Source of the DNA: Actinopolyspora xinjiangensis
GTDB lineage: Bacteria; Actinomycetota; Actinomycetes; Mycobacteriales; Pseudonocardiaceae
Direction: 5' to 3'
Length of the DNA: 64,000 bases
NCBI RefSeq assembly: GCF_900104475.1
Contig: NZ_FNJR01000005.1
Span: 186,001-250,000 of the forward strand
Notes under the pieces: generated by a model
Seen by the model: only the letters and a program-made list of their open reading frames with translations
Databases searched by the model: none
What the model was told of the DNA's origin: nothing
Made by a program: the position numbers and the translations under genes
Shown: one piece after another, positions 47,408 through 56,229 of the stretch
Position numbering within the stretch: position 1 is the stretch's first letter
Layout of the letters: every line of letters starts with the position of its first letter

Positions 47408-48541
47408 TCAGAACACCGCGTTCCAAGCGTCCGAGACCGCGTCACCGACCGCTCCCGCCGCATTCGATACAGCATCACCGACCGCCTTGACTCCTTCGTT
47501 GATTTTGTCCCGCACGTTCTGCGGGAGGGCGTCGTAGACGAAGTCGGCCGCCACGCCGACACCGATCCCCACTCCGACAGCGGCCAACGCGCCCCAACCG
47601 ACCGGTGTGGAGGCCACCAGCGCCGCGGCACCGGCTCCTGCGAGTCCCGAGAACACGGCTTTGCCCGGTGGTTTTCCGGTGTGGATGTCGTAGCCGATCC
47701 CGACGGCGGTTATCCCCAGGCCGACCACGGGGAGCTTTCCGCCGACACGGCGTGCGAACCTGCCCGCTCGAACCCGTGTGTCCTCGGCCTGGCTCGCCTT
47801 GGCCATCTGTTGCTGGGTCTGGAACTTCGACTCGGCACTGCCGCCGGGCGATCTGAGATAGCGCGACTCGGCTGTCCTGGCCTCGGCGTCGAGCCGGTTC
47901 GCTTCCGCGCGCATGATGCTCGTGTTCCTGGCGACCAGCCCTCCCACCACGCCGTTGGTGAAATCCGTGGCGTGGATGTACCTCTTGTTCCAGAGGTCGT
48001 TCCAGTACTTCTCCGCGTATCTTTTCGCGCTCAGCAGCAACGAACGGGACTTGTTCGCTTCCTGCTCGGCCTCGGCATAGGCAGCGGCCTTCCGTGCGTG
48101 AGCCTGTTGCGCCGAGACAATGGCGTCATACGCCCGCGTCTGCCGCGGAGTGGCATCGTCGGGCAGTTCTCGCGGAGCCGCGGGCGGGCTTCCCGGATCG
48201 AAGATCTTGGTGTCGGTCACCCGCAGTCCCGCTCCGACAGCGATGTCCCTCGCCCGCCGCATTCCCTGCTGCGCCGTGTGGAGGTCGTCCGCGTAGCGCT
48301 CGAAAGAACGGCCCACACCGTCGATGTCGCCTGCCAGCTCATCGACGCCGGGGGCGATACGTCCCAACGTGCCCCGAAACGCTTCCCCGGCGTCACCACG
48401 CCAGACTCGTTCCGAGCGAGTCCGGACGCGGTGGTTGCGCGATGCGCAGTCGTGCACGGCGGCAGCGAGGTCCGAACGCAGCCAACGGGCAGCGCTCCGG
48501 ATGCTCTCCGGGTCCCCCTCGATTCTGGTGTCGATCGGCAC
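47408..48541 (-). CDS. Putative T7SS-secreted protein with glycine-zipper C-terminal half
   Basis: 377 residues. The N-terminal 110 residues are a WXG-like helical hairpin (SIRSAARWLRSDLAAAV, SERVWRGDAGEAFRGTLGRI with the W-x-G turn), the form of actinomycete ESX substrates. A long charged helical stretch follows (110-260). From about 268 come Gly/Ala-rich hydrophobic segments (LPVVGLGITAVGIGYDI and GAGAAALVASTPVGWGALAA, then VGVGIGVGVAADF) and an amphipathic tail with repeated VGDAVSNAAG/VGDAVSDAW. No nuclease, ADP-ribosyl or peptidase motif is visible. The design fits a membrane-inserting effector. Start ATG 48541. Confidence 0.75.
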   Translation of the reverse strand: MPIDTRIEGDPESIRSAARWLRSDLAAAVHDCASRNHRVRTRSERVWRGDAGEAFRGTLGRIAPGVDELAGDIDGVGRSFERYADDLHTAQQGMRRARDIAVGAGLRVTDTKIFDPGSPPAAPRELPDDATPRQTRAYDAIVSAQQAHARKAAAYAEAEQEANKSRSLLLSAKRYAEKYWNDLWNKRYIHATDFTNGVVGGLVARNTSIMRAEANRLDAEARTAESRYLRSPGGSAESKFQTQQQMAKASQAEDTRVRAGRFARRVGGKLPVVGLGITAVGIGYDIHTGKPPGKAVFSGLAGAGAAALVASTPVGWGALAAVGVGIGVGVAADFVYDALPQNVRDKINEGVKAVGDAVSNAAGAVGDAVSDAWNAVF

Positions 48542-48550
48542 GCCGCCTCC

Positions 48551-48826
48551 TCAGCCTCCCGTACTCGGCAAGTTTCGTTCGGCGAACTCCTCGTTCTCGA
48601 CGTAGACGCGACCGCCCTCGGAGACCGCATCAGCGGCAGCGGCCACCCCGGTCGACAGTTCTCCCGCCGCTCCGGTGAGCAAACTCATCAGCTTGCCCAT
48701 CTCGGAACTGAGTGGCCCGGCATCGGGAACACCGGGCGCGCTCCCCAGCTCCTCGACGGAATCGCTTCCGTCCCGCAACGACCCCGCGAGATTGTCGAGC
48801 TCTCCGGGATCGACCTCGTATCCCAT
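48551..48826 (-). CDS. EspC-like small T7SS protein
   Basis: 91 residues: YEVDPGELDNLAGSLRDGSD then a second helix ending AAAADAVSEGGRVYVENEEF. Size and pattern match the ESX-1 EspC/PF10824-type family (D-P-x-L-x-x-x-A start, YxxxD/E-like end YVENEEF, which may act as the secretion signal). It precedes the larger substrate by 9 nt and is probably its secretion partner. Confidence 0.75.
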   Translation of the reverse strand: MGYEVDPGELDNLAGSLRDGSDSVEELGSAPGVPDAGPLSSEMGKLMSLLTGAAGELSTGVAAAADAVSEGGRVYVENEEFAERNLPSTGG

Positions 48827-48841
48827 CGAAACGCACCCACC

Positions 48842-49243
48842 TCAGCGCCGAAACTGTCGGGGTATGTCCACATCGAGCAGAATCAGGTCGAAATGGATTC
48901 TCCGATCGAGTTCGTCGAGCTTCTCGGTGTGTACGGCCACCCAGGGCTGCTGCTCGCCGCAGCACCGAACCAGACGCTCGTTGCTGGAATAGACCAACAG
49001 CGCCGTACGCCCGTCACGTGTTCGCCGTAGATCGACGGACAGCTCGCCGTTGTTCGGCGAAGCCGCCTCGCAGGGTACGTACACCACCGGTGGGAAGGAG
49101 GGTTGCCCGTGGGGCCGCTCCTCCGTTCCTCCTCGCTCCTCCTGCTCTTCCGGGGTTTTTCCCCGATCCAGGTAGTCGGCCCCCAGAACAGCTGGAGCGA
49201 CGGTCTCGTCCCGATCGCCGCTACCCGCCATACGTGGCGGCAT
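48842..49243 (-). CDS. SAV_915-family protein of the T7SS cluster
   Basis: 133 residues. The disordered N-terminus leads to VVYVPCEAAS, VDLRRTRDGRTALLVYSSNERLVRCCGEQQPWVAV and FDLILLDVDIPRQ, the SAV_915 pattern related to SseB-like domains. ATG 49243 has GGAGGGG directly upstream; the frame opens earlier at 49261 without a ribosome site. It is the first gene of the minus-strand cluster. Function unknown. Confidence 0.75.
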   Translation of the reverse strand: MPPRMAGSGDRDETVAPAVLGADYLDRGKTPEEQEERGGTEERPHGQPSFPPVVYVPCEAASPNNGELSVDLRRTRDGRTALLVYSSNERLVRCCGEQQPWVAVHTEKLDELDRRIHFDLILLDVDIPRQFRR

Positions 49244-49261
49244 AGTCCCCTCCGCGCTCAC

Positions 49262-49527
49262 GCTCAGAACGGTCTTCCAGCCAGTGTCGAGGTGACATCA
49301 TAAGGGTTGGGAGCGGTGATATGGGATTGTTCGAAACAAATTCACCCGCATGGAACCGGAAGGTGAATGCTCCTGGCGGACAGAAGTGCTGTTTCTTGTT
49401 ATAAGATCGATCTACGCAATTACACATTCTGATGATTTCGATAGCGCGTTCGGTGGAATCGCTAGTGTCGTCAACAGCGTGCCGCCGTCCCACTTCTTCG
49501 GCACCGGGCCTGTCGTGGTGAATACCG
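49262..49527. other. A/T-rich spacer upstream of the T7SS-like cluster
   Basis: About 265 bp of clearly lower GC (for example 49375-49450) with no supported gene. It probably holds the promoter of the minus-strand cluster at 46478-49243. Confidence 0.5.
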
Positions 49528-49937
49528 TGCGAGGGCTGCCGCCAAGTGGTCGCCCCGCCGATACCTCCGAACACCCTCATCCGCTCGTGGTCGGACGGAG
49601 TTCGCCGCCTCCGAGGAACGCACGGTCCTCGGCCGGCTCGGCGTCGTCCACGCGCTCACCGGCGGACTCGCGGAGTGGCGGTTCGACACTGGGGCACCGT
49701 GCGGGCCGTGGGTCAGCCCTCGACGGTGCCGCCACCGACGGCGATCCCGAGCGGGCCCTGATCGACACTGACCACACCGCCGGTCACCCGCTCCGGGAGG
49801 CGACTCCGTCCGAGCGTGTGTCCACTTTTCTCGGGATCCGCCGCGAAGCTGTGGAACTGGTCGGGAGGCGTCGTCTCCTCGCCGGGGCGCTTCCGCGTGA
49901 ACCCCTGGCTCAACCGACGGGCATCGGAGTCTCGTGA
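49528..49937 (+). pseudogene. Possible decayed gene, unknown family
   Basis: Strong G/C third-position bias moves between frames here. One stretch reads VVAPPIPPNTLIRSWSDG; a second, from about 49595, reads TEFAASEERTVLGRLGVVHA and LTGGLAEWRFDTGAPCGPWV; a third, from about 49725, reads AATDGDPERALIDTDHTAGH through STFLGIRREAVELVGRRRLL to a stop at 49937. Joined they give roughly 135 residues. Two frameshifts would be needed. No domain recognised and no start found. Confidence 0.35.
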
Positions 49938-50101
49938 TCGGTGGTGCGGTCCGCCCGGTGCGACGCCTCCACCGTTTCCTCGGCCGCCGAGTCCGGTTCG
50001 GACTCCCACGGACGCAGTGAACTCAGATAGCGCTGCCACAACCACACATTGGTGGCGTTGAAATCGCGGAACTCGTGCCAAAAGGCCCGCAACCATCGCA
50101 T
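49910..50101 (-). CDS. Small Trp-rich hypothetical protein
   Basis: 63 residues. The first half is strikingly aromatic and conserved-looking (MRWLRAFWHEFRDFNATNVW, then LWQRYLSSLRPW); the second half is acidic and disordered. GAGGAG lies 6 nt before ATG 50101. No signal peptide. It is divergent from the AraC-type regulator, 145 bp away. Family not recognised. Confidence 0.65.
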   Translation of the reverse strand: MRWLRAFWHEFRDFNATNVWLWQRYLSSLRPWESEPDSAAEETVEASHRADRTTDHETPMPVG

Positions 50102-50246
50102 GTCGACTCCTCGGTTCGCGGTGTTCGGTCGTTCCCGCCGGCCGCTGAGCGGCGGGTGATCACGTCCGGCAGCATGCCCAGCCACCACGAGTCCCCGCGA
50201 CTGGCAGGACTGTCGATCATCGATGATTTACTGCCACAATCGCCGC

Positions 50247-51248
50247 GTGTCACACCCTTGGAACGTGGCAGTGCTGGTCGGGGACGGGGTCGCTCCGTTC
50301 GAGCTCGGCGTGGCCTGCGAGGTGTTCGGTACCGATCGCGGTGAGCAACAGCTGCCGGTGTACGACTTCGCGTTGTGTTCCGAGAGCACCTCCTCGGTCA
50401 GCACCAAGAGCGGCTTCCGGCTGATCGCGACCCACGGGTTGCGACGTTTGTCGGAGGCCGATCTCGTGATCGTTCCTCCGCTGGACGAGCCCGCTCCGCC
50501 CGAGGTCTCCCGGCCGGTGATCGAGGCGTTGTCGAGGGCCGTCGAAGGAGGTGCCTGGGTGGCGGCGCTGTGCTCCGGCGTCTTCGTGCTGGGACAGGCG
50601 GGGTTGCTGCGGGGACGCACAGCGGCGGTGCACTGGTACAAGGCGGACGACTTCCGCCGCGAGTTTCCCGACGTCGAAGTGGACGAATCGGTCCTGTACA
50701 CGGCGGACCCGCCCGTTTTCACCAGCGCGGGGACCGCCGCGGCGATCGACCTGTGCCTGCACCTGGTCCGAATGCGGTCCGGTGCCCGCACCGCCAACGC
50801 CATCGCCCGCCGGATGGTGGTGCCACCGCACCGGGAGGGTGGTCAGGCGCAGTACATCGAGCTACCGGTGCCGACCTCGACCGACACGCTGGGCCCGGTG
50901 CTCGAGTGGATGGGCCACAACCTGCGCCGCGATCTCCCCGTCGCCGAGCTCGCCCGCAGAGCGCGGATGTCCCCGCGCACTTTCGCACGTCGCTTCAAGG
51001 CGGAGACGGGGACCACACCGCTGCACTGGCTGACCACGCAGCGGACGGCGCGTGCCCAGCAGCTGTTGGAGGACACCGACAGCACTCTCGAATCGGTAGC
51101 CGACAGCTGCGGGTTCGGCAACGCCACGACGATGCGGCACCACTTCCTGCGCAGGTTGGGGGTGACCCCCACCGAATACCGCCGCACCTTCCGGACCGAC
51201 CGGGGGGTCGCACCAGGAAGAAGGGGTCACCACGGCAGCGGCTCGTAG
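50247..51248 (+). CDS. GlxA-type AraC regulator with DJ-1/PfpI domain
   Basis: 333 residues. DJ-1/PfpI-like N-terminal domain (WNVAVLVGDGVAPFELGVACEVFG; VAALCSGVFVLGQAGLL with the nucleophile-elbow Cys) and a C-terminal double AraC helix-turn-helix (ELARRARMSPRTFARRFKAE, GFGNATTMRHHFLRRLGVTP). The architecture is that of FtrA/GlxA and of Streptomyces AdpA, but it is shorter than AdpA. CACAAT at 50235-50240 lies 6 nt before GTG 50247, suggesting a leaderless message. The 3' end overlaps fusA2 by 22 nt. Confidence 0.9.
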   Translation: MSHPWNVAVLVGDGVAPFELGVACEVFGTDRGEQQLPVYDFALCSESTSSVSTKSGFRLIATHGLRRLSEADLVIVPPLDEPAPPEVSRPVIEALSRAVEGGAWVAALCSGVFVLGQAGLLRGRTAAVHWYKADDFRREFPDVEVDESVLYTADPPVFTSAGTAAAIDLCLHLVRMRSGARTANAIARRMVVPPHREGGQAQYIELPVPTSTDTLGPVLEWMGHNLRRDLPVAELARRARMSPRTFARRFKAETGTTPLHWLTTQRTARAQQLLEDTDSTLESVADSCGFGNATTMRHHFLRRLGVTPTEYRRTFRTDRGVAPGRRGHHGSGS

Positions 51249-53329
51249 CCCGCGAAGCTGCGGCTGAAGCTGGCGCTGCCGGAGCTCAGCGAGCGCACGT
51301 TGACCGCGTAGTGCGTCAGTTCCGTGGTGGGGACGTGGGCCCGCACCACCGTCCAGCCGGTGTCGGCCGGCTCGGTGCCGAGCACCTTGCCCCTGCGGCT
51401 GGACAGGTCCCCGAGCACCGCCCCGAGGTGGTCGTCCGGGATGCGCACCTCCACCTCGTCCACCGGCTCCAGGGTGAGCAGTCCGGCCCGCTCGGCGGCG
51501 GACTTCAGGGCCAGGGCCCCGGCCGCCTGGAAGGCCGCGTCCGAGGAGTCCACGCTGTGCGTCTTGCCGTCCACCAGCGTCACGCGTACGTCCACCACGG
51601 GGCACTCCGGTTCGATCCCCCGCTCCAGCTGTGCCCGGATCCCCTTCTCGACGCTGCCGACGAACTGCTTCGGGATGGCACCCCCGACGATCCGGTCGGT
51701 GAACTCGAACCCGGCTCCGCGCGGCAGCGGCTCCACCTCTATGTCGCAGACGGCGTACTGCCCGTGCCCGCCCGACTGCTTGACGTGCCTGCCGTGCCCC
51801 TTCGCGGGCCCCCGGAAGGTCTGGCGGAAGGCCACGCGGACCGGTTCGGTGTCCACGTCCACCCCGGTCTCCCGCAGCCGTCGCAGGACGACCTCGGCGT
51901 GCGCCTCGCCCATGCACCACAGCACCATCTGGTGCGTCTCGGTGGAGCGGTCCAGCCGTATGGTCGGGTCGGCGGCGAGCAGCCGGTTGAGGTTGCGGGA
52001 CAGCGCGTCGTCGTCGCCGTGGCCGGTGACCGCCATCGGCAGCAGCGGGTCGGGCATGTCCCACGGCTGCAGCAGCAGCGGGTCCCTGGGGTCGGACACC
52101 GTGTCGCCGGTCTCGGCGGAGGTCAGTTTGGTCAGCGCGCACAGGTCACCCGCCACGCAGTGCGGCACCTCGCGCAGCCCGGCCCCCAGCGGGCTGTGCA
52201 CGTGGCCGATCCGTTCGGCCGAGTCGTGGTCGGGACGTCCCCGGTCCGCCATGCCGTGGCCGGACACGTGCGCGGGGCTGTCGGGCCGCATCGTCCCGGA
52301 GAACACGCGCAGTACCGAGACCCGCCCCACGTACGGGTCCACGGAGGTGTGCACCACCTCGGCGGCCAACGGGCCGTTCGGGTCGCACCCCAGTTCGCGG
52401 GGGTTGGCGTTGTGCGGGTCGGTGAACTCCGGCGGCACGCGCTCCAGCGGCGAGGGGAAGGCGCGCACCACGCCGTCCAGCAGTTCGGTGATCCCGATCC
52501 CGGTCTCGGCCGAGACCGGGATCACCGGGTGCAGCCCGCCGTGGGCCACCGCCGCCTCGAGGTCGCCGAGGAGCGTGGCCTCCTCGATGTTCTCGCCCGC
52601 CAGGTAGCGCTCCAGCAGCGTCTCGTCCTCGCTGCCCGCGATGATCCCTTCCAGCAGCCTCTCCCTGGCAGCCCTGGTCGACTCGTCCAGCGGTCGGTTG
52701 TCCGCGCGCACGATCGGTGTGCTTCCCCGCGAGTAGTCGTAGCTGCTCCCGGTGAGCAGCCCGAACAGCTCGGTGGGCGAGCCCCCGTGCTCGCGCGGCA
52801 GGTACAGCGGTACCACTCCGTTGCCGAACGCGGCCACGCACGACTCGATGGCGGCCGTGGCGTCCGCCCGAGGCTGGTCCAGGCGGGAGATCACCACCGC
52901 CCTCGGCATGCCGACCCTGGCGCACTCCTGCCACGTCGTCCGCGTGGCCGAGTCCACGCCCTCGGTGGCCGCGACGACGAACAGGGCCGCGTCGGCGGCA
53001 CGCAGGCCCGCGCGCAGCTCGCCGAGGAAGTCGGCGTATCCGGGGGTGTCTATCAGGTTGATCTTGGTTTCCCGGTGCCGCAGCGGGGCCACCGCCATGC
53101 CGACCGAGCGCTGCTGCTCCACGGCGGCGGTCTCGTGGTCGCAGACCGTGGTGCCCTCGGTCACCGAGCCCCGCCTGCTGATGGTCGAGGTGGTCGCCAG
53201 TAATCGCTCCACCAGTGTCGTCTTGCCCGCGCCGGACGGCCCCACCAGCACCACGTTGCGGATGTCGGCGGGGTCGGTCGGTGCCGGTGCCTGCTGAGCC
53301 GTTCCGTTCCCCGTGCGCTTGTTGCTCAT
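51227..53329 (-). CDS. fusA2: Elongation factor G-like protein EF-G2
   Basis: 700 residues from ATG 53329, after AGGGGG. GTPase domain with P-loop [16 protein letters not shown] at 29-44, G3 [12 protein letters not shown], and a degenerate G4 (SRLDQ in place of NKxD). Domains II to V follow, ending with the EF-G C-terminal fold ([19 protein letters not shown]). This matches actinobacterial EF-G2 (Rv0120c), which is not the main translocase and whose role is unclear. It is convergent with the AraC-type gene. Confidence 0.92.
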   Translation of the reverse strand: MSNKRTGNGTAQQAPAPTDPADIRNVVLVGPSGAGKTTLVERLLATTSTISRRGSVTEGTTVCDHETAAVEQQRSVGMAVAPLRHRETKINLIDTPGYADFLGELRAGLRAADAALFVVAATEGVDSATRTTWQECARVGMPRAVVISRLDQPRADATAAIESCVAAFGNGVVPLYLPREHGGSPTELFGLLTGSSYDYSRGSTPIVRADNRPLDESTRAARERLLEGIIAGSEDETLLERYLAGENIEEATLLGDLEAAVAHGGLHPVIPVSAETGIGITELLDGVVRAFPSPLERVPPEFTDPHNANPRELGCDPNGPLAAEVVHTSVDPYVGRVSVLRVFSGTMRPDSPAHVSGHGMADRGRPDHDSAERIGHVHSPLGAGLREVPHCVAGDLCALTKLTSAETGDTVSDPRDPLLLQPWDMPDPLLPMAVTGHGDDDALSRNLNRLLAADPTIRLDRSTETHQMVLWCMGEAHAEVVLRRLRETGVDVDTEPVRVAFRQTFRGPAKGHGRHVKQSGGHGQYAVCDIEVEPLPRGAGFEFTDRIVGGAIPKQFVGSVEKGIRAQLERGIEPECPVVDVRVTLVDGKTHSVDSSDAAFQAAGALALKSAAERAGLLTLEPVDEVEVRIPDDHLGAVLGDLSSRRGKVLGTEPADTGWTVVRAHVPTTELTHYAVNVRSLSSGSASFSRSFAGYEPLPW

Positions 53330-53427
53330 CGCTGCCCCCTGCCACGCCGCACACCGGACTCGGTTGTGGTACCGATCACACACCCGGTGGGGGAGGTGTG
53401 CAAGGTCGAACCCGTGCGCACGGCCTC

Positions 53428-53479
53428 GTGCCGGGTGGGGTCCGGCACCGTGCCGGGTGGGGTCCGGCACCGTGCCGGG
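53428..53479. repeat. 22-bp tandem repeat, 2.4 copies
   Basis: Two perfect copies of a GTGCCGGGTGGGGTCCGGCA-type unit plus eight bases of a third, in the divergent spacer between fusA2 and pdxS. Each unit has its own inverted symmetry (GTGCCGG/CCGGCAC), so it could be bound by protein or form hairpins. Confidence 0.8.
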
Positions 53480-53724
53480 GCGCTCGCGCCCCCATCCGCC
53501 GGGCGGGCCTCGGGCGAAGTGGACTGGTGAGAAAGGCGCGCAGTGGCCCGTTCGCCATACCGCGGCGGTTCCTAGGCTCGAAGACGCAACCCCGCCCCGG
53601 CGCGTGTCCGGGACTCCGATCGAGGAGTTGTCGCGTACCGCGTGTTCCGAAGACGGTCCACCGGGCGGGGGACCACCCGAAGCGTCCGCACCGCGAGCGA
53701 CGCGTGAGAAAGGATCGATCGAAC

Positions 53725-54639
53725 GTGACCAACGGCGACGCCACCGACCTGTCCACCACCGCCACCGGGACCGACGGGGTCAAACGGGGCATGGCGGAGA
53801 TGCTCAAAGGTGGCGTGATCATGGACGTCGTCACGCCGGAACAGGCGAGGATCGCCGAGGACGCCGGGGCGGTGGCGGTGATGGCGCTGGAACGCGTGCC
53901 CGCCGACATCCGTGCCCAGGGCGGTGTCGCCCGGATGTCGGACCCCGAGATGATCGACGGCATCGTGAGCTCGGTATCCATCCCGGTCATGGCCAAGGCT
54001 CGTATCGGCCACTTCGTCGAGGCCGAGGTGCTGCAGTCGATCGGGGTCGACTACATCGACGAGTCCGAGGTGCTCACCCCGGCCGACGAGGACAACCACA
54101 TCGACAAGTGGCCCTTCACGGTGCCGTTCGTGTGCGGCGCCACCAATCTCGGCGAGGCGCTGCGCCGGATCTCGGAGGGAGCGGCGATGATCCGCTCCAA
54201 GGGGGAGGCCGGTACCGGCAACGTCGTCGAGGCGACCAGGCACATGCGGCGGATCCGGGCGGACATGCGCAGGCTGTCGGTGCTGGACGCCACCGAGCTG
54301 TACGCCGCGGCCAAGGAGCTGCGGGTGCCGGTGGAGCTCGTGCGCGAGGTCGCCGGGACCGGTGAGCTGCCGGTGGTGCTGTTCACCGCGGGCGGGATCG
54401 CCACCCCGGCGGACGCGGTGATGATGCGCAGGCTGGGCGCCGAGGGCGTGTTCGTGGGCTCGGGGATCTTCAAGTCGGGCGATCCCGCCGGGCGAGCCGA
54501 GGCCATCGTCAAGGCGACCACCTTCTACGACGACCCCGACGTCGTCGCCAAGGTCTCGCGGGGGCTCGGTGAGGCGATGGTGGGCATCAACGTCGACGAG
54601 CTTCCCGAGGAGCAGCACTACGCCCAGCGCGGCTGGTGA
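53725..54639 (+). CDS. pdxS: Pyridoxal 5'-phosphate synthase lyase subunit PdxS
   Basis: 304 residues. TIM-barrel signatures: [36 protein letters not shown] with a catalytic Lys, [18 protein letters not shown] with the second Lys, and [16 protein letters not shown] and [11 protein letters not shown] for phosphate binding. It makes PLP from ribose 5-phosphate and glyceraldehyde 3-phosphate using ammonia supplied by PdxT. GTG 53725 follows GAAAGGA by about 10 nt. pdxT, usually adjacent or close, is 3.6 kb downstream beyond four unrelated genes. Confidence 0.97.
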   Translation: MTNGDATDLSTTATGTDGVKRGMAEMLKGGVIMDVVTPEQARIAEDAGAVAVMALERVPADIRAQGGVARMSDPEMIDGIVSSVSIPVMAKARIGHFVEAEVLQSIGVDYIDESEVLTPADEDNHIDKWPFTVPFVCGATNLGEALRRISEGAAMIRSKGEAGTGNVVEATRHMRRIRADMRRLSVLDATELYAAAKELRVPVELVREVAGTGELPVVLFTAGGIATPADAVMMRRLGAEGVFVGSGIFKSGDPAGRAEAIVKATTFYDDPDVVAKVSRGLGEAMVGINVDELPEEQHYAQRGW

Positions 54640-54878
54640 ATCCCGCCGGGTCGGTTCCTCCAGGGGCCGGGGCGCCGAGCGTCGTTCAGGCGATCGGCGA
54701 GCGGGCGGGGCTTCGGAGTTCCTCGCGTCGCCCCGGCCCTCTCGGTGCCTCCGGCCCGGGCGCTACCCGTCGGAGGTGAGTGCGCCTCCGGTCACTTCCC
54801 GGTGCTACGGCCGTCACATGTTCGATGCCCCGGTTCCGGTGCCGAGGTGCCCCGGAGCGGGTGCCCCCGGTACTCGGC

Positions 54879-55439
54879 TCAGGAGTGCTCCATGATCAGC
54901 ACCGCTGTGGCGGGGCCTCCCACCGAGCGGTAGAGGTGGGGGACCGCGCCGGAGAACGTCGTGTAGTCACCCGGATCGAGCTCGACGGGGGAGGCGGTCG
55001 GTCCGCTGCGCATCCGCCCCGAGACGACGACCAGGTGTTCGACGGTCCCGGCTTGGTGCGGTTCCGCCTCCCTGCTCTCGTCGGCCTCCAGGGCTATCTC
55101 GTAGATGTCCCGGCTCGCTCCGGCGGGGGAGGAGGACAGCAGCCCGGCCGCGAAGGCGGAGTGCTCCGCCCGGAGCCGCGGGGCCCGTCCGGCGCGAATC
55201 ACTCTCGTGCTGGGGGTCGGCGGCTCCACGAGCCTGCTGAAGGGCACGTTCAGCGCCACGGCCAGCGCCCACAGCGTCTCCACCCCCGGGTTGCCCTCGC
55301 CCGACTCCAGCTGCGAGAGCGTCGACTTGGCGACCCCCGCGCGCTTGGCCAGCTCGGACAGCGAGACGCCCGCGCGTTCACGGTGGTGGCGCAGCGCGAT
55401 CGAGATCGTCTCGATCGCCTCGCTCTCGGATCTCCGCAT
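54879..55439 (-). CDS. XRE-cupin transcriptional regulator
   Basis: 186 residues. HTH_3 at 10-65 (RHHRERAGVSLSELAKRAGV, STLSQLESGEGNPGVETLW) and a C-terminal cupin at about 110-180 (GTVEHLVVVSGRM, ELDPGDYTTFSGAVPHLYRS). ATG 55439. It is divergent from azlC with only 70 bp between, containing two GTTC/GAAC inverted repeats, so it very likely represses the AzlCD exporter and itself and responds to an amino acid or related ligand bound in the cupin. Confidence 0.9.
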   Translation of the reverse strand: MRRSESEAIETISIALRHHRERAGVSLSELAKRAGVAKSTLSQLESGEGNPGVETLWALAVALNVPFSRLVEPPTPSTRVIRAGRAPRLRAEHSAFAAGLLSSSPAGASRDIYEIALEADESREAEPHQAGTVEHLVVVSGRMRSGPTASPVELDPGDYTTFSGAVPHLYRSVGGPATAVLIMEHS

Positions 55440-55464
55440 AATCGTTCCCGCTGAGCTCACGATC

Positions 55465-55508
55465 GTTCGGTTTGACGAACAGAGTTCATTTTGTTCAGTA
55501 TAGCGAAC
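55465..55508 (+). promoter_or_regulatory. azlC promoter with two inverted-repeat operator candidates
   Basis: Site 1, GTTCG-6-CGAAC at 55465-55480, covers a -35 box TTGACG (55473-55478). Site 2, GTTC-8-GAAC at 55493-55508, covers the -10 CAGTAT (55496-55501, 17-bp spacing) and abuts ATG 55510. The transcript would be leaderless or nearly so. The XRE-cupin protein is the obvious binder. Confidence 0.6.
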
Positions 55509-55509
55509 G

Positions 55510-56229
55510 ATGGGGTTGTCAAACAGAACGGATCGTGCCTCCGACACGGCCCGGCTGCTGCCCGCCGTGGCCTCCATGGCGCTCGCGCTCGCCGTGATCG
55601 GGGCCTCGCTCGGGGCCATCGCGGTCTCCAGCGGGGTGCCGCTGTGGCTGGTCACGGTGATGGCGGCGCTCGTGTTCGCGGGAGGTTCGGAGCTCCTCGT
55701 CGTGGGGTTGACCACGGCGGGCGCCGCGCCGGTGACCGCGCTGCTGGGCGGTTGGCTGCTCAACGCGCGGCACCTGCCCTACGGGTTGGCGCTCGGCGAC
55801 GTCATGGGGGAGGGGATCGGGCGCAAGCTGTTCGGGAGCCACCTGCTGGTCGACGAGGCGGTGGCCTTCGCGCTGGCCGAGTCCGAGCCCGCGCGGCAAC
55901 GACGTGCCTACTGGGTGGCCGGAGTGACGCTCTACTGCGTCTGGGCTCCGTCGGTGCTGCTGGGCGGGCTGCTCGGGCGCGGGCTCGGCGATCCCCAGCT
56001 GTTCGGTCTCGACGCGGCCCTGCCCGCCGGACTGCTGACCCTCGTGCTGCCCTCGTTGCGCGACCGGTCGGTGCTGCGTGCCGTGCTGCTCGGCTGTCTG
56101 CTCGCCGTGCTCACCGTCCCGTTGTTCGACCAAGGCCTCGCGGTGCTGATCGCGCTGCTCGGAACCGTGGCGGCGCTGCCGCTGCCGAACGACCGGCGGA
56201 GCCGGGCGGGGGAAGGAGGAACGGCATGA
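55510..56229 (+). CDS. azlC: AzlC-family branched-chain amino acid exporter, large subunit
   Basis: 239 residues, seven to eight membrane helices. AzlC motifs: FAGGSELLVVGLTTAG, LLNARHLPYGLALGDVMG and VDEAVAFALAESEPARQRRAYW. Together with AzlD it forms the BrnFE/AzlCD exporter of branched-chain amino acids and methionine. It overlaps azlD by 4 nt. Confidence 0.92.
   Translation: MGLSNRTDRASDTARLLPAVASMALALAVIGASLGAIAVSSGVPLWLVTVMAALVFAGGSELLVVGLTTAGAAPVTALLGGWLLNARHLPYGLALGDVMGEGIGRKLFGSHLLVDEAVAFALAESEPARQRRAYWVAGVTLYCVWAPSVLLGGLLGRGLGDPQLFGLDAALPAGLLTLVLPSLRDRSVLRAVLLGCLLAVLTVPLFDQGLAVLIALLGTVAALPLPNDRRSRAGEGGTA

Noticed and set aside
47408-48541. Classic polymorphic toxin with enzymatic C-terminus
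   Set aside because: No RHS repeats, pre-toxin motif or nuclease/deaminase residues are present; only the membrane-active reading remains possible.
50375-53203. 942-codon plus-strand frame across the AraC-type gene and fusA2
   Set aside because: It is out of frame with the regulator and antisense to EF-G2; Arg/Gly/His-rich without motifs.
53428-53479. Tandem repeat considered as a CRISPR start
   Set aside because: The copies are directly adjacent with no spacers and number fewer than three, so not CRISPR.
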